DNA of 15,485 bases, from assembly GCA_964430855.1 (NCBI GenBank), contig CAYSHC010000092.1, positions 1 to 15,485 on the forward strand, in the 5' to 3' direction. Both the position numbers and the translations under genes were made by a program. The notes beneath the pieces were generated by a model, which was given only the letters and a program-made list of their open reading frames with translations, had not been told where the DNA came from and did no database searches. Position 1 is the first letter of the stretch. Each line of letters starts with the position of its first letter. This document shows positions 1 to 6,858 of this stretch, piece after piece. The DNA comes from JAEZDP01 sp964430855 (GTDB lineage: Bacteria; Acidobacteriota; Vicinamibacteria; Vicinamibacterales; Vicinamibacteraceae).

Positions 1-1090
1 CAACCAGCTGCTCGTCGAGATGGACGGCTTCGAGAGCAACGAAGGCGTGATCCTCGTCGCGGCCACCAACAGGCCCGACGTGCTCGACCCGGCGCTGCTG
101 CGCCCGGGCCGCTTCGACCGCCGCGTGGTGGTGGACCTGCCCGACGTCCGCGGGCGCGAGCAGATCCTCGCGGTCCACACCAAGAAGATCCCGCTCGGCG
201 ACGACGTGAAGCTGAACGTCATCGCGCGCGGCACGCCGCGGTTCGCCGGCGCCGACCTGGCGAACCTTGTCAACGAGGCCGCGCTCATCGCCGCCCGTCA
301 GAACCGCAAGGTCGTGACGATGTACGACTTCGAGATGGCCAAGGACAAGGTCATCATGGGCGTCGAGCGCCGGTCGCGCATCATCAGCGACGAAGAGAAG
401 AAGCACACCGCCTACCACGAGGCGGGGCACGCGATCGTGGCGGCGCTGCTGCCCGACGCCGTGCCGCTGCACAAGGTGACGATCATTCCGCGCGGCATGG
501 CGCTCGGCGTCACGTCGTTCCTGCCCCAGAACGAGCAGGTGGACTTCTCGAAGGAAGAGGCCGACTCGCAGATCGCCGTCGCGATGGCGGGCCGCATCGC
601 CGACGAGATCTTCTGCAACTCGAAGACCGCCGGCGCCCGCAACGACATCGAGCAGGCCACGGGCCTCGCACGGCGGATGGTGTGCGAGTGGGGCATGAGC
701 GACCTCGGTCCCGTCAGCTTCGGCAAGAAGGAAGAGCAGATCTTCCTCGGCCGCGAGATCGCGCAGCACCGCGACTACTCGGAGTCGACCGCCGTCAAGA
801 TCGACCAGGAAGTGCAGGCGATCGTGATGCGCGGCTACAACCTCGCGCGCAGCATCATCGAGAAGCACCGCGACGCCGTCCAGCGCGTGGCCGAGGAGCT
901 GCTCGTCCGCGAGGTGCTCGACGCCGACGAGGTGCGCGCCATCATCGCCGGCCAGCCGCTCGACCCGATCGAGCCGGTCACCGAGCGGCCGTCCGCCCCG
1001 GCGGAGGTCGCCCGCGAGGAGGAGCGCCGTCCGCGCCCGGCCATCGTGCCGACGGTGCCGCCGATCAGCAAGCCACTGGCGCAGGAGTAG
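1..1090 (+). CDS. ftsH: ATP-dependent zinc metalloprotease FtsH (3' part)
   Basis: Membrane-bound AAA+ protease that unfolds and degrades membrane and some cytosolic proteins. The gene enters the window open; the reading frame begins at base 2 and about 362 C-terminal residues are visible. They start within the AAA+ module just before the second region of homology (ATNRPDVLDPALLRPGRFDR), so the Walker A, Walker B and N-terminal membrane segments lie upstream. The M41 peptidase zinc motif HEAGH is encoded at 416-430, and the third metal ligand is the Asp of ARNDIEQAT at about 644. The extreme C-terminus is rich in proline and charged residues (VTERPSAPAEVAREE onward), a variable tail in this family. 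folP follows 19 bp later, as in the ftsH-folP pairing of many bacteria. Identification is firm; only the missing 5' end is unknown. Confidence 0.97.
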   Translation, partial: NQLLVEMDGFESNEGVILVAATNRPDVLDPALLRPGRFDRRVVVDLPDVRGREQILAVHTKKIPLGDDVKLNVIARGTPRFAGADLANLVNEAALIAARQNRKVVTMYDFEMAKDKVIMGVERRSRIISDEEKKHTAYHEAGHAIVAALLPDAVPLHKVTIIPRGMALGVTSFLPQNEQVDFSKEEADSQIAVAMAGRIADEIFCNSKTAGARNDIEQATGLARRMVCEWGMSDLGPVSFGKKEEQIFLGREIAQHRDYSESTAVKIDQEVQAIVMRGYNLARSIIEKHRDAVQRVAEELLVREVLDADEVRAIIAGQPLDPIEPVTERPSAPAEVAREEERRPRPAIVPTVPPISKPLAQE

Positions 1091-1109
1091 GACACCCGGT
1101 CTTCCCGCA

Positions 1110-1991
1110 TTGGCGTTGACCCGTCCCCGATATCGACTCCCCCTTCCCGACGGGCGCACGCTCGACCTCGGCACGGACACGATCGTGATGGGCGTCCTGA
1201 ACGTGACGCCCGACAGCTTCTCCGATGGCGGGCTGCACGCCGACAGCGACGCGGCCATCGCGCGCGGGCGGGACATGGCGCGTCTCGGCGCGGCGCTCGT
1301 GGACGTCGGCGGCGAGTCGACGCGGCCCGGCGCGCCGCCGGTGCCTGCCTCGGAGGAACTCTCGCGCGTGCTGCCCGTGGTGAAGGCGCTCGCCGCTGAC
1401 GGCGTGCTCGTGTCGATCGACACGACGAAGGCCGACGTGGCGGCCGCGTGCGTGGACGCGGGCGCGGTGATGATCAACGACATCAGCGGCGGGCTCTACG
1501 ACCCGGGCGTGCTCGACGTCGCGGCACGCAGCCGCGCTGCGCTCGTGCTGATGCACATGCGCGGCCACCATCGCGAGATGTACGCCGGCGCCGTCTACGA
1601 GGACGTGGTCGAGGAGGTGGCCGCCGAGCTCTCGGCGCGTGTCGAGGCCGCCGTCGAGGCGGGTGTCGCGCGCGACGCGATCGTGCTCGACCCGGGGATC
1701 GGCTTTGCCAAGCGCGCCGAGCACAGCTGGGCCGTGCTGTCGCGGCTCGACGCCGCTCCGCTCCGGGCGCTCGACAGGCCGCTGCTCGTGGGGCCCTCCC
1801 GCAAGTCGTTCCTCCAGGGCGCCGTTGGCGAGCGTCCTCCAGCCGAGCGCGACGCCGCCACCGCGGCAGCCGTGACCGCCGCCATCCTGTTCGGGGCGCA
1901 CGTCGTGCGCGTGCATGACGTGGCATCCATGGTGCAGGTGGCTCGCGTGGCGGATATGATTTCCGCGACGCGCGTGCAGCCCGTGCCGTGA
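1110..1991 (+). CDS. folP: dihydropteroate synthase
   Basis: Condenses 6-hydroxymethyl-7,8-dihydropterin pyrophosphate with p-aminobenzoate to make dihydropteroate in cytosolic folate synthesis; the sulfonamide target. The 293-residue product has the expected TIM-barrel motifs in order: MGVLNVTPDSFSDGG (27-41), DVGGESTRPGA (65-75), SIDTTKADVA (102-111), INDISGG (122-128), LMHMRGHHREM (147-157), LDPGIGFAKRAEHS (193-206), VGPSRKSF (227-234) and RVHD (267-270). The family's usual GFGK is GFAK here, a mild change. The start is uncertain: the first possible codon is TTG at 1110, another TTG lies at 1116, and the first in-frame ATG (1188 region) would cut into the first conserved motif, so a non-ATG start is needed. 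It sits 19 bp after ftsH and 33 bp before cdaA, consistent with one operon. Confidence 0.95.
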   Translation: MALTRPRYRLPLPDGRTLDLGTDTIVMGVLNVTPDSFSDGGLHADSDAAIARGRDMARLGAALVDVGGESTRPGAPPVPASEELSRVLPVVKALAADGVLVSIDTTKADVAAACVDAGAVMINDISGGLYDPGVLDVAARSRAALVLMHMRGHHREMYAGAVYEDVVEEVAAELSARVEAAVEAGVARDAIVLDPGIGFAKRAEHSWAVLSRLDAAPLRALDRPLLVGPSRKSFLQGAVGERPPAERDAATAAAVTAAILFGAHVVRVHDVASMVQVARVADMISATRVQPVP

Positions 1992-2024
1992 GGTCGGCAC
2001 CCGCCGCGGCGCCACGACCCGACC

Positions 2025-2828
2025 ATGGAGTGGATCACGGCGGCCCTCGACCGCACCGCCCTGACGGCCTGGGACGTCGTTGACGTCCTCATCGTGGCGT
2101 TTGTCATCTACGAGTCCTTCAAGCTCATTCGAGGGACCCGGACGATGCAGATGGCCGTGGGCGCGGTGCTGCTGGTGGGGCTCTACTTCGCGTCGATAGC
2201 GGCGCCGCTGCAGACGGTGAACTGGCTGATCCGCAACATGATCGGCTACCTCGTCTTCGCCGCCATCGTCCTCTTCCAGAACGACATCAGGCGCGCGCTC
2301 GCGCAGATGGGGCGGGCGCCCTTCCTCCGGGCCTTCTCACGCGCCGAGAACGACGACGAGACGATCGAGGAGATCGTCACGGCGTCCATGCAGATGGCCG
2401 AGCGCCGCACGGGCGCGCTCATCGTCATCGAGCGCGAGATCGGGCTGCGCAACTACGTCGAGAGCGGCATCCCGCTCGACGCGATGGTCACGCACGACCT
2501 GCTGGTGAGCATCTTCCAGACCAGCGGCCCGCTCCACGACGGGGCGGTCATCATCCAGGAGAACCGCATCGCCGCCGCCGCGTGCTTCCTGCCGCTGACG
2601 GTCAACCCCGGCGTCGGCACCGACCTCGGCACGCGCCACCGTGCGGCAATCGGGCTTACCGAGGAGAACGACGCCGTTGCCGTCGTCGTGTCCGAGGAGA
2701 CCGGGCGCGTCTCGCTCGTGCACGATGGCCAGATCACCCGCGGCCTCAGCGCCGAGACCCTGCGGGCACGCCTCACCGCGCTCGTGCTCCAGCGCCGGAC
2801 GGGCCGGCGCCACCGGGCGGTACCCTGA
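2025..2828 (+). CDS. cdaA: diadenylate cyclase CdaA (membrane c-di-AMP synthase)
   Basis: Makes the second messenger c-di-AMP from two ATP; in bacteria that have it, this signal governs potassium/osmotic balance and cell-wall homeostasis. The 267-residue protein has three hydrophobic segments (about residues 18-35, 43-60 and 67-84), then a DAC domain with GALIVIER (130-137), the DGA motif in PLHDGAVII (DGA at 172-174) and the RHR motif in LGTRHRAAIG (204-206), the two hallmark catalytic and ATP-binding motifs. Length and topology match CdaA (formerly DacA/YbbP) rather than the DNA-scanning DisA. The next two genes are its usual partners cdaR and glmM, which supports the assignment strongly. 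The start is ATG with no strong Shine-Dalgarno sequence. Confidence 0.95.
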   Translation: MEWITAALDRTALTAWDVVDVLIVAFVIYESFKLIRGTRTMQMAVGAVLLVGLYFASIAAPLQTVNWLIRNMIGYLVFAAIVLFQNDIRRALAQMGRAPFLRAFSRAENDDETIEEIVTASMQMAERRTGALIVIEREIGLRNYVESGIPLDAMVTHDLLVSIFQTSGPLHDGAVIIQENRIAAAACFLPLTVNPGVGTDLGTRHRAAIGLTEENDAVAVVVSEETGRVSLVHDGQITRGLSAETLRARLTALVLQRRTGRRHRAVP

Positions 2829-2833
2829 GAGCC

Positions 2834-3745
2834 ATGGCGTACAACCCGTTCCGCCATCTCGGCCTCAAGATCCTCTCGGTCGTGCTCGCCTCGATCCTGT
2901 GGATCGCCGTGTCCGGGCAGGAGACCGTCGAGCGCAACCTGCGCGTGCCGCTCGAGTTCCAGAACGTGCCCGAGGGGATGGAGATCGTGGGCGAGCCGCC
3001 CGCCGCCGTGGACGTGCGCATCCGCGGCTCGTCGGGCAACCTCTCGCGTGTGCAGCCCGGCGAGGTCGTCGCCGTGCTCGACCTCTCGTCGGCGCGACCC
3101 GGGGCGAGGCTCTTCCACATGCGGGCCGACGAGGTGCGCGTGCCGTTCGGCGTGCAGGTCGTGCAGGTGGCGCCCTCGACCATCCCGCTCGAGTTCGAGT
3201 ACTCGGGCACGCGCGTCGTCTCGATCTCGCCGTCCATCGAGGGCCAGCCGGCGCCTGGCTACGTCGTCGGCCGGGTCACCGCGTCGCCGTCGACGGTGGA
3301 GGTCATCGGGCCCATCGGGCGGCTCCAGCAGCTCGACGAGGCCACGACCGAGCCGATCAACATCACCGGCGCGTCGCGCACGGTCGAGGATCGCGTCACC
3401 GTCGGCGTCGTCGACAGCGCCGTGCGCCTGCGGGAGGCGCGGACGGCGACGGTCACCGTCGAGATCCTGCCGGCGCCCGTCGAGCGCGAGATCCCGAACG
3501 TCGCGGTGACGTTCGCCGAGCAGGCGCCGATGAGCCAGGCCGTGGCCACGCCGAGCCGCGTCACCGTCGTCATCCGCGGCACGCGCGAGCAGGTGGCCGG
3601 CCTCTCGGCCGACGACCTCGCCGCCGTCGTGGACCTGTCCACGCTCGGCCCGGGCCAGTACTCCCTTCCCGTGCGCGTGAGGCCGCGCGACGACGTGGGC
3701 ATCGTGCGCGTGGAGCCGCGGGCCGTCTCGGTCGTGATCAAGTAG
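2834..3745 (+). CDS. cdaR: YbbR-domain protein, CdaA regulator
   Basis: Membrane-anchored extracytoplasmic protein that in studied systems binds CdaA and modulates c-di-AMP synthesis. The 303-residue product has a short cytosolic N-terminus, one hydrophobic segment (about 10-27, ILSVVLASILWIAV), then about 275 residues that fold as repeats; three YbbR-like repeats can be drawn by eye at about 33-120, 127-212 and 215-302, each closing with a beta-strand of the VxVxI type. Firmicute homologues often have three or four repeats. ATG at 2834 lies 5 bp after the cdaA stop and puts the membrane anchor at the N-terminus; a longer in-frame extension back to 2582 overlaps cdaA and is not credible. Function is assigned mostly from the cdaA-cdaR-glmM arrangement plus this architecture. 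Confidence 0.9.
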   Translation: MAYNPFRHLGLKILSVVLASILWIAVSGQETVERNLRVPLEFQNVPEGMEIVGEPPAAVDVRIRGSSGNLSRVQPGEVVAVLDLSSARPGARLFHMRADEVRVPFGVQVVQVAPSTIPLEFEYSGTRVVSISPSIEGQPAPGYVVGRVTASPSTVEVIGPIGRLQQLDEATTEPINITGASRTVEDRVTVGVVDSAVRLREARTATVTVEILPAPVEREIPNVAVTFAEQAPMSQAVATPSRVTVVIRGTREQVAGLSADDLAAVVDLSTLGPGQYSLPVRVRPRDDVGIVRVEPRAVSVVIK

Positions 3746-3768
3746 GCGGGAACTTTCACACAGGATTC

Positions 3769-5103
3769 ATGAAGAAGCTCTTTGGCACAGATGGCGTGCG
3801 CGGCGTGGCAGGGCAGCCGCCGCTCGACGACACGACGGTGATGCGGCTCGGCGCCGCGCTCGTCAGGACGCTGCGCCGCGACACGCCTGTCAGGGTGATC
3901 GTGGGACGCGACACGCGCGAGTCGGGGTTCTGGATCGAGCGCGCCCTGGCGCGCGGCGTCAGGGCATCGGGCGGCGACGTCCTCTCGGTGGGCGTGATCC
4001 CGACGCCGGCCGTGGCCGTGCTCACGCGGCAGCACGGGTTCGACGCCGGCGTGGTGATCTCCGCGTCGCACAATCCCTACCAGGACAACGGCATCAAGGT
4101 CTTCTCGGGACGCGGCCAGAAGTTCGACGAGCAGGCCGAGGCCGAGGTCGAGGCGTTTGTCGGCAGCGAGTTCTTCCGCGTCGAGGGCGACGTCGACGCC
4201 GAGGTCAGGCAGATCGATCTCCGCGCCGACTACATGGCCCACGCGCGGCACGCGCTGCCCGATTCGGGCGCCGTGTCGGGCCTGCGCATCGGCCTCGACT
4301 GCGCGCACGGCGCCACGACGACCATCGCGCCCGAGCTGTTCGGGTCGCTGGGGTTCGACCTCGAGGTCATCGGCGCGTCACCCGACGGCCGGAACATCAA
4401 CCTCGACTGCGGATCCACGCACCCCGAGGCGCTGATGGCGCTCGTGCGCGACCGCGGCCTCGCCCTCGGCGTCGCCTTCGACGGCGACGGCGACAGGTGC
4501 CTGCTGGTGGATCACACGGGCGCGCTGGTGGACGGCGACGCCATCATGCTCATCCTCGCGCTGCACCTCCAGCGGATGGGCGGCCTCGCGCACGACACGG
4601 TGGTCGCGACGGTGATGAGCAACCTCGGGCTCGAGCTCGCACTGCGCGAGCGCGGCATCACGCTGCGCCGCACCGCCGTGGGCGACAAGTACGTGATGGA
4701 GGACATGCAGCGCGGCGGCTATACGCTGGGCGGCGAGCAGTCGGGCCACGTGATCCTCAGCCAGCACCTCTTCACCGGCGACGGCATCGTCACGGCGCTG
4801 AGCGTCCTGCGGGTGATGGCCGAGAGCGGCCGGAGTCTGCGCGACCTCGCCTCCGAGATGACCACCTACCCGCAGGTGCTCGTGAACGTGCGCGTCGCCG
4901 AGCGCGTGCCCGTCGCCGAGGTGCCGGCGATTGCCGCCGTGATGGCCGACGTCGAGCGCCGGCTGGGCAGCGAGGGCCGGCTGCTCGTCCGCTACTCCGG
5001 CACCGAGCCGCTGCTGCGCATCATGATCGAAGGGCGCGACCAGCAGGAGATCGACGCCTGGGCGCACGAGATCGCCGAGACGGCACGGCAGGCGCTCGGG
5101 TAG
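3769..5103 (+). CDS. glmM: phosphoglucosamine mutase
   Basis: Interconverts glucosamine-6-phosphate and glucosamine-1-phosphate on the route to UDP-GlcNAc, the precursor of peptidoglycan and lipopolysaccharide. The 444-residue protein starts KKLFGTDGVRG, has the phosphoserine loop VISASHNPYQDNGIKVF (catalytic Ser about residue 100), the magnesium loop AFDGDGDR (Asp 238, 240, 242), the sugar-binding loop GGEQSGH (321-327) and the phosphate-binding loop RYSGTEPLLR (408-417). All four phosphohexomutase motifs are intact and the length is typical. ATG at 3769 is chosen because it yields the canonical N-terminus and has AGGA just upstream at 3762-3765. In other bacteria CdaA binds and can inhibit GlmM, so this cluster may tie c-di-AMP to wall precursor supply. 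Confidence 0.97.
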   Translation: MKKLFGTDGVRGVAGQPPLDDTTVMRLGAALVRTLRRDTPVRVIVGRDTRESGFWIERALARGVRASGGDVLSVGVIPTPAVAVLTRQHGFDAGVVISASHNPYQDNGIKVFSGRGQKFDEQAEAEVEAFVGSEFFRVEGDVDAEVRQIDLRADYMAHARHALPDSGAVSGLRIGLDCAHGATTTIAPELFGSLGFDLEVIGASPDGRNINLDCGSTHPEALMALVRDRGLALGVAFDGDGDRCLLVDHTGALVDGDAIMLILALHLQRMGGLAHDTVVATVMSNLGLELALRERGITLRRTAVGDKYVMEDMQRGGYTLGGEQSGHVILSQHLFTGDGIVTALSVLRVMAESGRSLRDLASEMTTYPQVLVNVRVAERVPVAEVPAIAAVMADVERRLGSEGRLLVRYSGTEPLLRIMIEGRDQQEIDAWAHEIAETARQALG

Positions 5104-5124
5104 GGACGGCCCTCCGGGCCGTTC
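5104..5124 (+). terminator. hairpin after glmM, possible weak terminator
   Basis: Bases 5106-5112 and 5116-5122 are perfect inverted repeats (ACGGCCC / GGGCCGT) around a 3-base loop, extendable by a G-T and a G-C pair to 5104-5124. The stem starts right after the glmM stop codon. Only a short TTCTC follows, not a real T tract, so this may be an RNA-processing or attenuating hairpin rather than a full intrinsic terminator; pdxJ starts 30 bp further on. Confidence 0.35.
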
Positions 5125-5139
5125 TCGCACGACCTCTCG

Positions 5140-5145
5140 TATCCT
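5140..5145 (+). promoter_or_regulatory. possible -10-like hexamer before pdxJ
   Basis: TATCCT stands out in GC-rich sequence 9 bp before the pdxJ start and directly after the glmM hairpin. It matches four of six bases of the TATAAT consensus. No convincing -35 element is visible, so this is only a candidate for an internal promoter giving a nearly leaderless pdxJ transcript. Confidence 0.2.
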
Positions 5146-5154
5146 CTCTTTGCA

Positions 5155-5895
5155 ATGGCCCGACTCTCCGTCAACATCAACAAGGTTGCCACCGTCCGCA
5201 ACAGCCGGGGCGGCAGCATCCCGTCCGTCGTCGACGCCGCGCGCGTCTGCCTCGAGGCCGAGGCGCCGGGCATCACCGTCCACCCGCGCGCGGACCAGCG
5301 GCACATCACGCCCACCGACGTCCGCGAGGTCGCCGAGCTGCTCGCGCCCTTCCGCGACCGGGTCGAGTACAACATCGAGGGCGATCCGCGTCCCGACCTG
5401 CTGGAGCTGGTGCACGAGGTGAAGCCGCACCAGTTCACGCTGGTGCCCGTGCGCGAAGGGGAGCTGACCAGCGAGGCCGGCTGGCCGCCCGACACGCCGT
5501 CGGACCTGCTGCGCCGGCACGTTGACGACCTGCGCAAGGCCGGCATCCGGGTGGCGCTGTTTGTGGACCCCGTGCCGGATGCCATCCGCTGGGCGGCCGA
5601 CATCGGCGCCGACCGCGTCGAGCTGTACACCGAGCCCTACGCCCGGACGTTCGCCACGCCGGGCGCCGACCTCCAGGCCGAGCTCGACCGCTACGCCCGG
5701 GCGGCCAGCCTTGCCGACGAGCTCGGGCTCGGCGTCAACGCCGGTCACGACCTCGACCTCGAGAACCTGCCCGACTTCGTGCACGCGATGCCGGTGCTGC
5801 ACGAGGTGTCGATCGGCCACGCCCTCATCAGCTACGCGCTGTTTGTCGGCCTGCGGCAGGCGGTGCGCGAGTACCTCGAGGCCGTGCAGGTATGA
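5155..5895 (+). CDS. pdxJ: pyridoxine 5'-phosphate synthase
   Basis: Final ring-closing step of DXP-dependent vitamin B6 synthesis: joins 3-amino-2-oxopropyl phosphate (1-amino-acetone-3-phosphate) with 1-deoxyxylulose-5-phosphate to give pyridoxine phosphate. The 246-residue TIM-barrel protein shows LSVNINKVATVRNSRGG (4-20), TVHPRADQRHIT (41-52, includes the active-site His), EYNIEGDP (71-78, catalytic Glu), VNAGHDLDLENL and SIGHALISYALFVGL near the C-terminus. The loop usually read as LVPExxxExTTEGG is LVPVREGELTSEAGW here, placing it in a divergent PdxJ subgroup although the core residues remain. It lies 51 bp after glmM, an order also known in some deltaproteobacteria, and a TPR gene follows 13 bp after its stop. 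Confidence 0.93.
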   Translation: MARLSVNINKVATVRNSRGGSIPSVVDAARVCLEAEAPGITVHPRADQRHITPTDVREVAELLAPFRDRVEYNIEGDPRPDLLELVHEVKPHQFTLVPVREGELTSEAGWPPDTPSDLLRRHVDDLRKAGIRVALFVDPVPDAIRWAADIGADRVELYTEPYARTFATPGADLQAELDRYARAASLADELGLGVNAGHDLDLENLPDFVHAMPVLHEVSIGHALISYALFVGLRQAVREYLEAVQV

Positions 5896-5908
5896 TCGAC
5901 CCCGGGGA

Positions 5909-6583
5909 ATGAAGGCAGAATCGGTCATCTTCGCCGTCTCCGGCGCCGTCTTCGGCCTGCTCGTCGGCTGGATGCTGGGCGTGCAGCAGGCCGAGCGGGT
6001 CACGCCCGCGCCCTCGGCCGCGGCCGCGGCACAAGGCGGCGCGGCTGCCCAGGGACAGGGCGGCGGCAGCCCGGCTGCGGCGTCCGGGCAAGGCGGGGGC
6101 GCGGCGTCCGCGACGCCGCTCGACACGGCCCGCGTGCAGGCCCTCGAGGCGCGCGCCGCCGAGGCGCCCAACGACGCGGCGGTGAGGGCCGAGCTGGGGA
6201 ACCTGTACTTCGACGCCGAGCGGTTTGCCGATGCCGCGCGCTGGTACGAGGCGGCGCTGGCCATCGCCCCCGACAATCCCGACGTCAGCACCGACCTCGG
6301 GATCTGCTACTACTACATGAACCAGGCGCCACGCGCGATCGAGCAGTTCGAGGCGTCGCTCAAGGCCGACCCGCGCCACACCAAGACGCTGCTGAACCTC
6401 GGCATCGTCAAGGCGTTCGGCACGCAGGACCTCAAGGGCGCCGCTGCCGCCTGGCAGCAGGTGGTCGCCATCGCGCCGGCCGACAGCCCCGAGGCGCGGG
6501 CGGCGCGCCAGGCGCTCGAAGGCCTGCGCTCGGCGCATCCGGACCTGGTGCCCGACCCGCCAGCCGCTCCGCAGGGGACCTGA
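5909..6583 (+). CDS. membrane-anchored TPR protein
   Basis: A 224-residue protein with an uncleaved-anchor-like hydrophobic N-terminus (about residues 6-25, VIFAVSGAVFGLLVGWMLGV), a low-complexity Ala/Gly/Gln/Pro linker (about 32-72), and tetratricopeptide helices from about 75 to 205, including AELGNLYFDAERFADAARWY, DVSTDLGICYYYMNQAPRAI and TKTLLNLGIVKAFGTQDLKG. TPRs bind other proteins, so a scaffolding or assembly role at the membrane is plausible, but no partner can be named. ATG at 5909 is preceded by GGGGA and yields the membrane anchor at the N-terminus. The YHS gene follows after 5 bp, so it is probably co-transcribed with the microcompartment genes; similar TPR proteins are common in unrelated settings. 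Confidence 0.85.
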   Translation: MKAESVIFAVSGAVFGLLVGWMLGVQQAERVTPAPSAAAAAQGGAAAQGQGGGSPAAASGQGGGAASATPLDTARVQALEARAAEAPNDAAVRAELGNLYFDAERFADAARWYEAALAIAPDNPDVSTDLGICYYYMNQAPRAIEQFEASLKADPRHTKTLLNLGIVKAFGTQDLKGAAAAWQQVVAIAPADSPEARAARQALEGLRSAHPDLVPDPPAAPQGT

Positions 6584-6588
6584 ACGCC

Positions 6589-6855
6589 ATGGTTGGCTTT
6601 CTGCTGAAGCTCGTCCTGATCTTCGTCATCCTGCGGGCGATTTACCTGCTGCTGCGCGGCGTCTGGCGAGGCGTCGTCGACGCGGCGCGCGTGCCGCCGC
6701 CCGACGCGCGGCCCACCGCGGGCACGCTCGTGCAGGATCCCGTCTGCGGCACCTTCGTCGTCCGCGAGCGTGCGCTGTCGGCGCAGGCGGCGGGCACCAC
6801 GCACTACTTCTGCTCCGAGCAGTGCCGGCGGCAGTACGGCGCCAGGACGGCCTAG
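6589..6855 (+). CDS. small membrane protein with YHS-type metal-binding domain
   Basis: An 88-residue protein with one N-terminal transmembrane helix (about residues 3-22, GFLLKLVLIFVILRAIYLLL), a short linker, and a C-terminal YHS/TRASH-like module: DPVCGTFVV (Cys 53) and THYFCSEQCRRQYG (His 72, Cys 75, Cys 79). Three cysteines spaced C-x21-C-x3-C are typical metal ligands in YHS domains of copper and heavy-metal proteins. The cellular role cannot be read from sequence; metal sensing or delivery at the membrane is an inference. It lies 5 bp after the TPR gene and 3 bp before the aldolase, so it is physically part of the microcompartment transcription unit, though it may be an older neighbour without functional link. 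Confidence 0.85.
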   Translation: MVGFLLKLVLIFVILRAIYLLLRGVWRGVVDAARVPPPDARPTAGTLVQDPVCGTFVVRERALSAQAAGTTHYFCSEQCRRQYGARTA

Positions 6856-6858
6856 GCG

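Noticed and set aside
2582..2833. Upstream extension of the cdaR frame
   Set aside because: It overlaps the conserved 3' half of cdaA and would bury the N-terminal membrane anchor inside a longer protein.
4378..6291. 637-codon open frame on the - strand across glmM, pdxJ and the TPR gene
   Set aside because: It is antisense to three clearly identified genes and its product has no recognisable domain; typical mirror frame in high-GC DNA.
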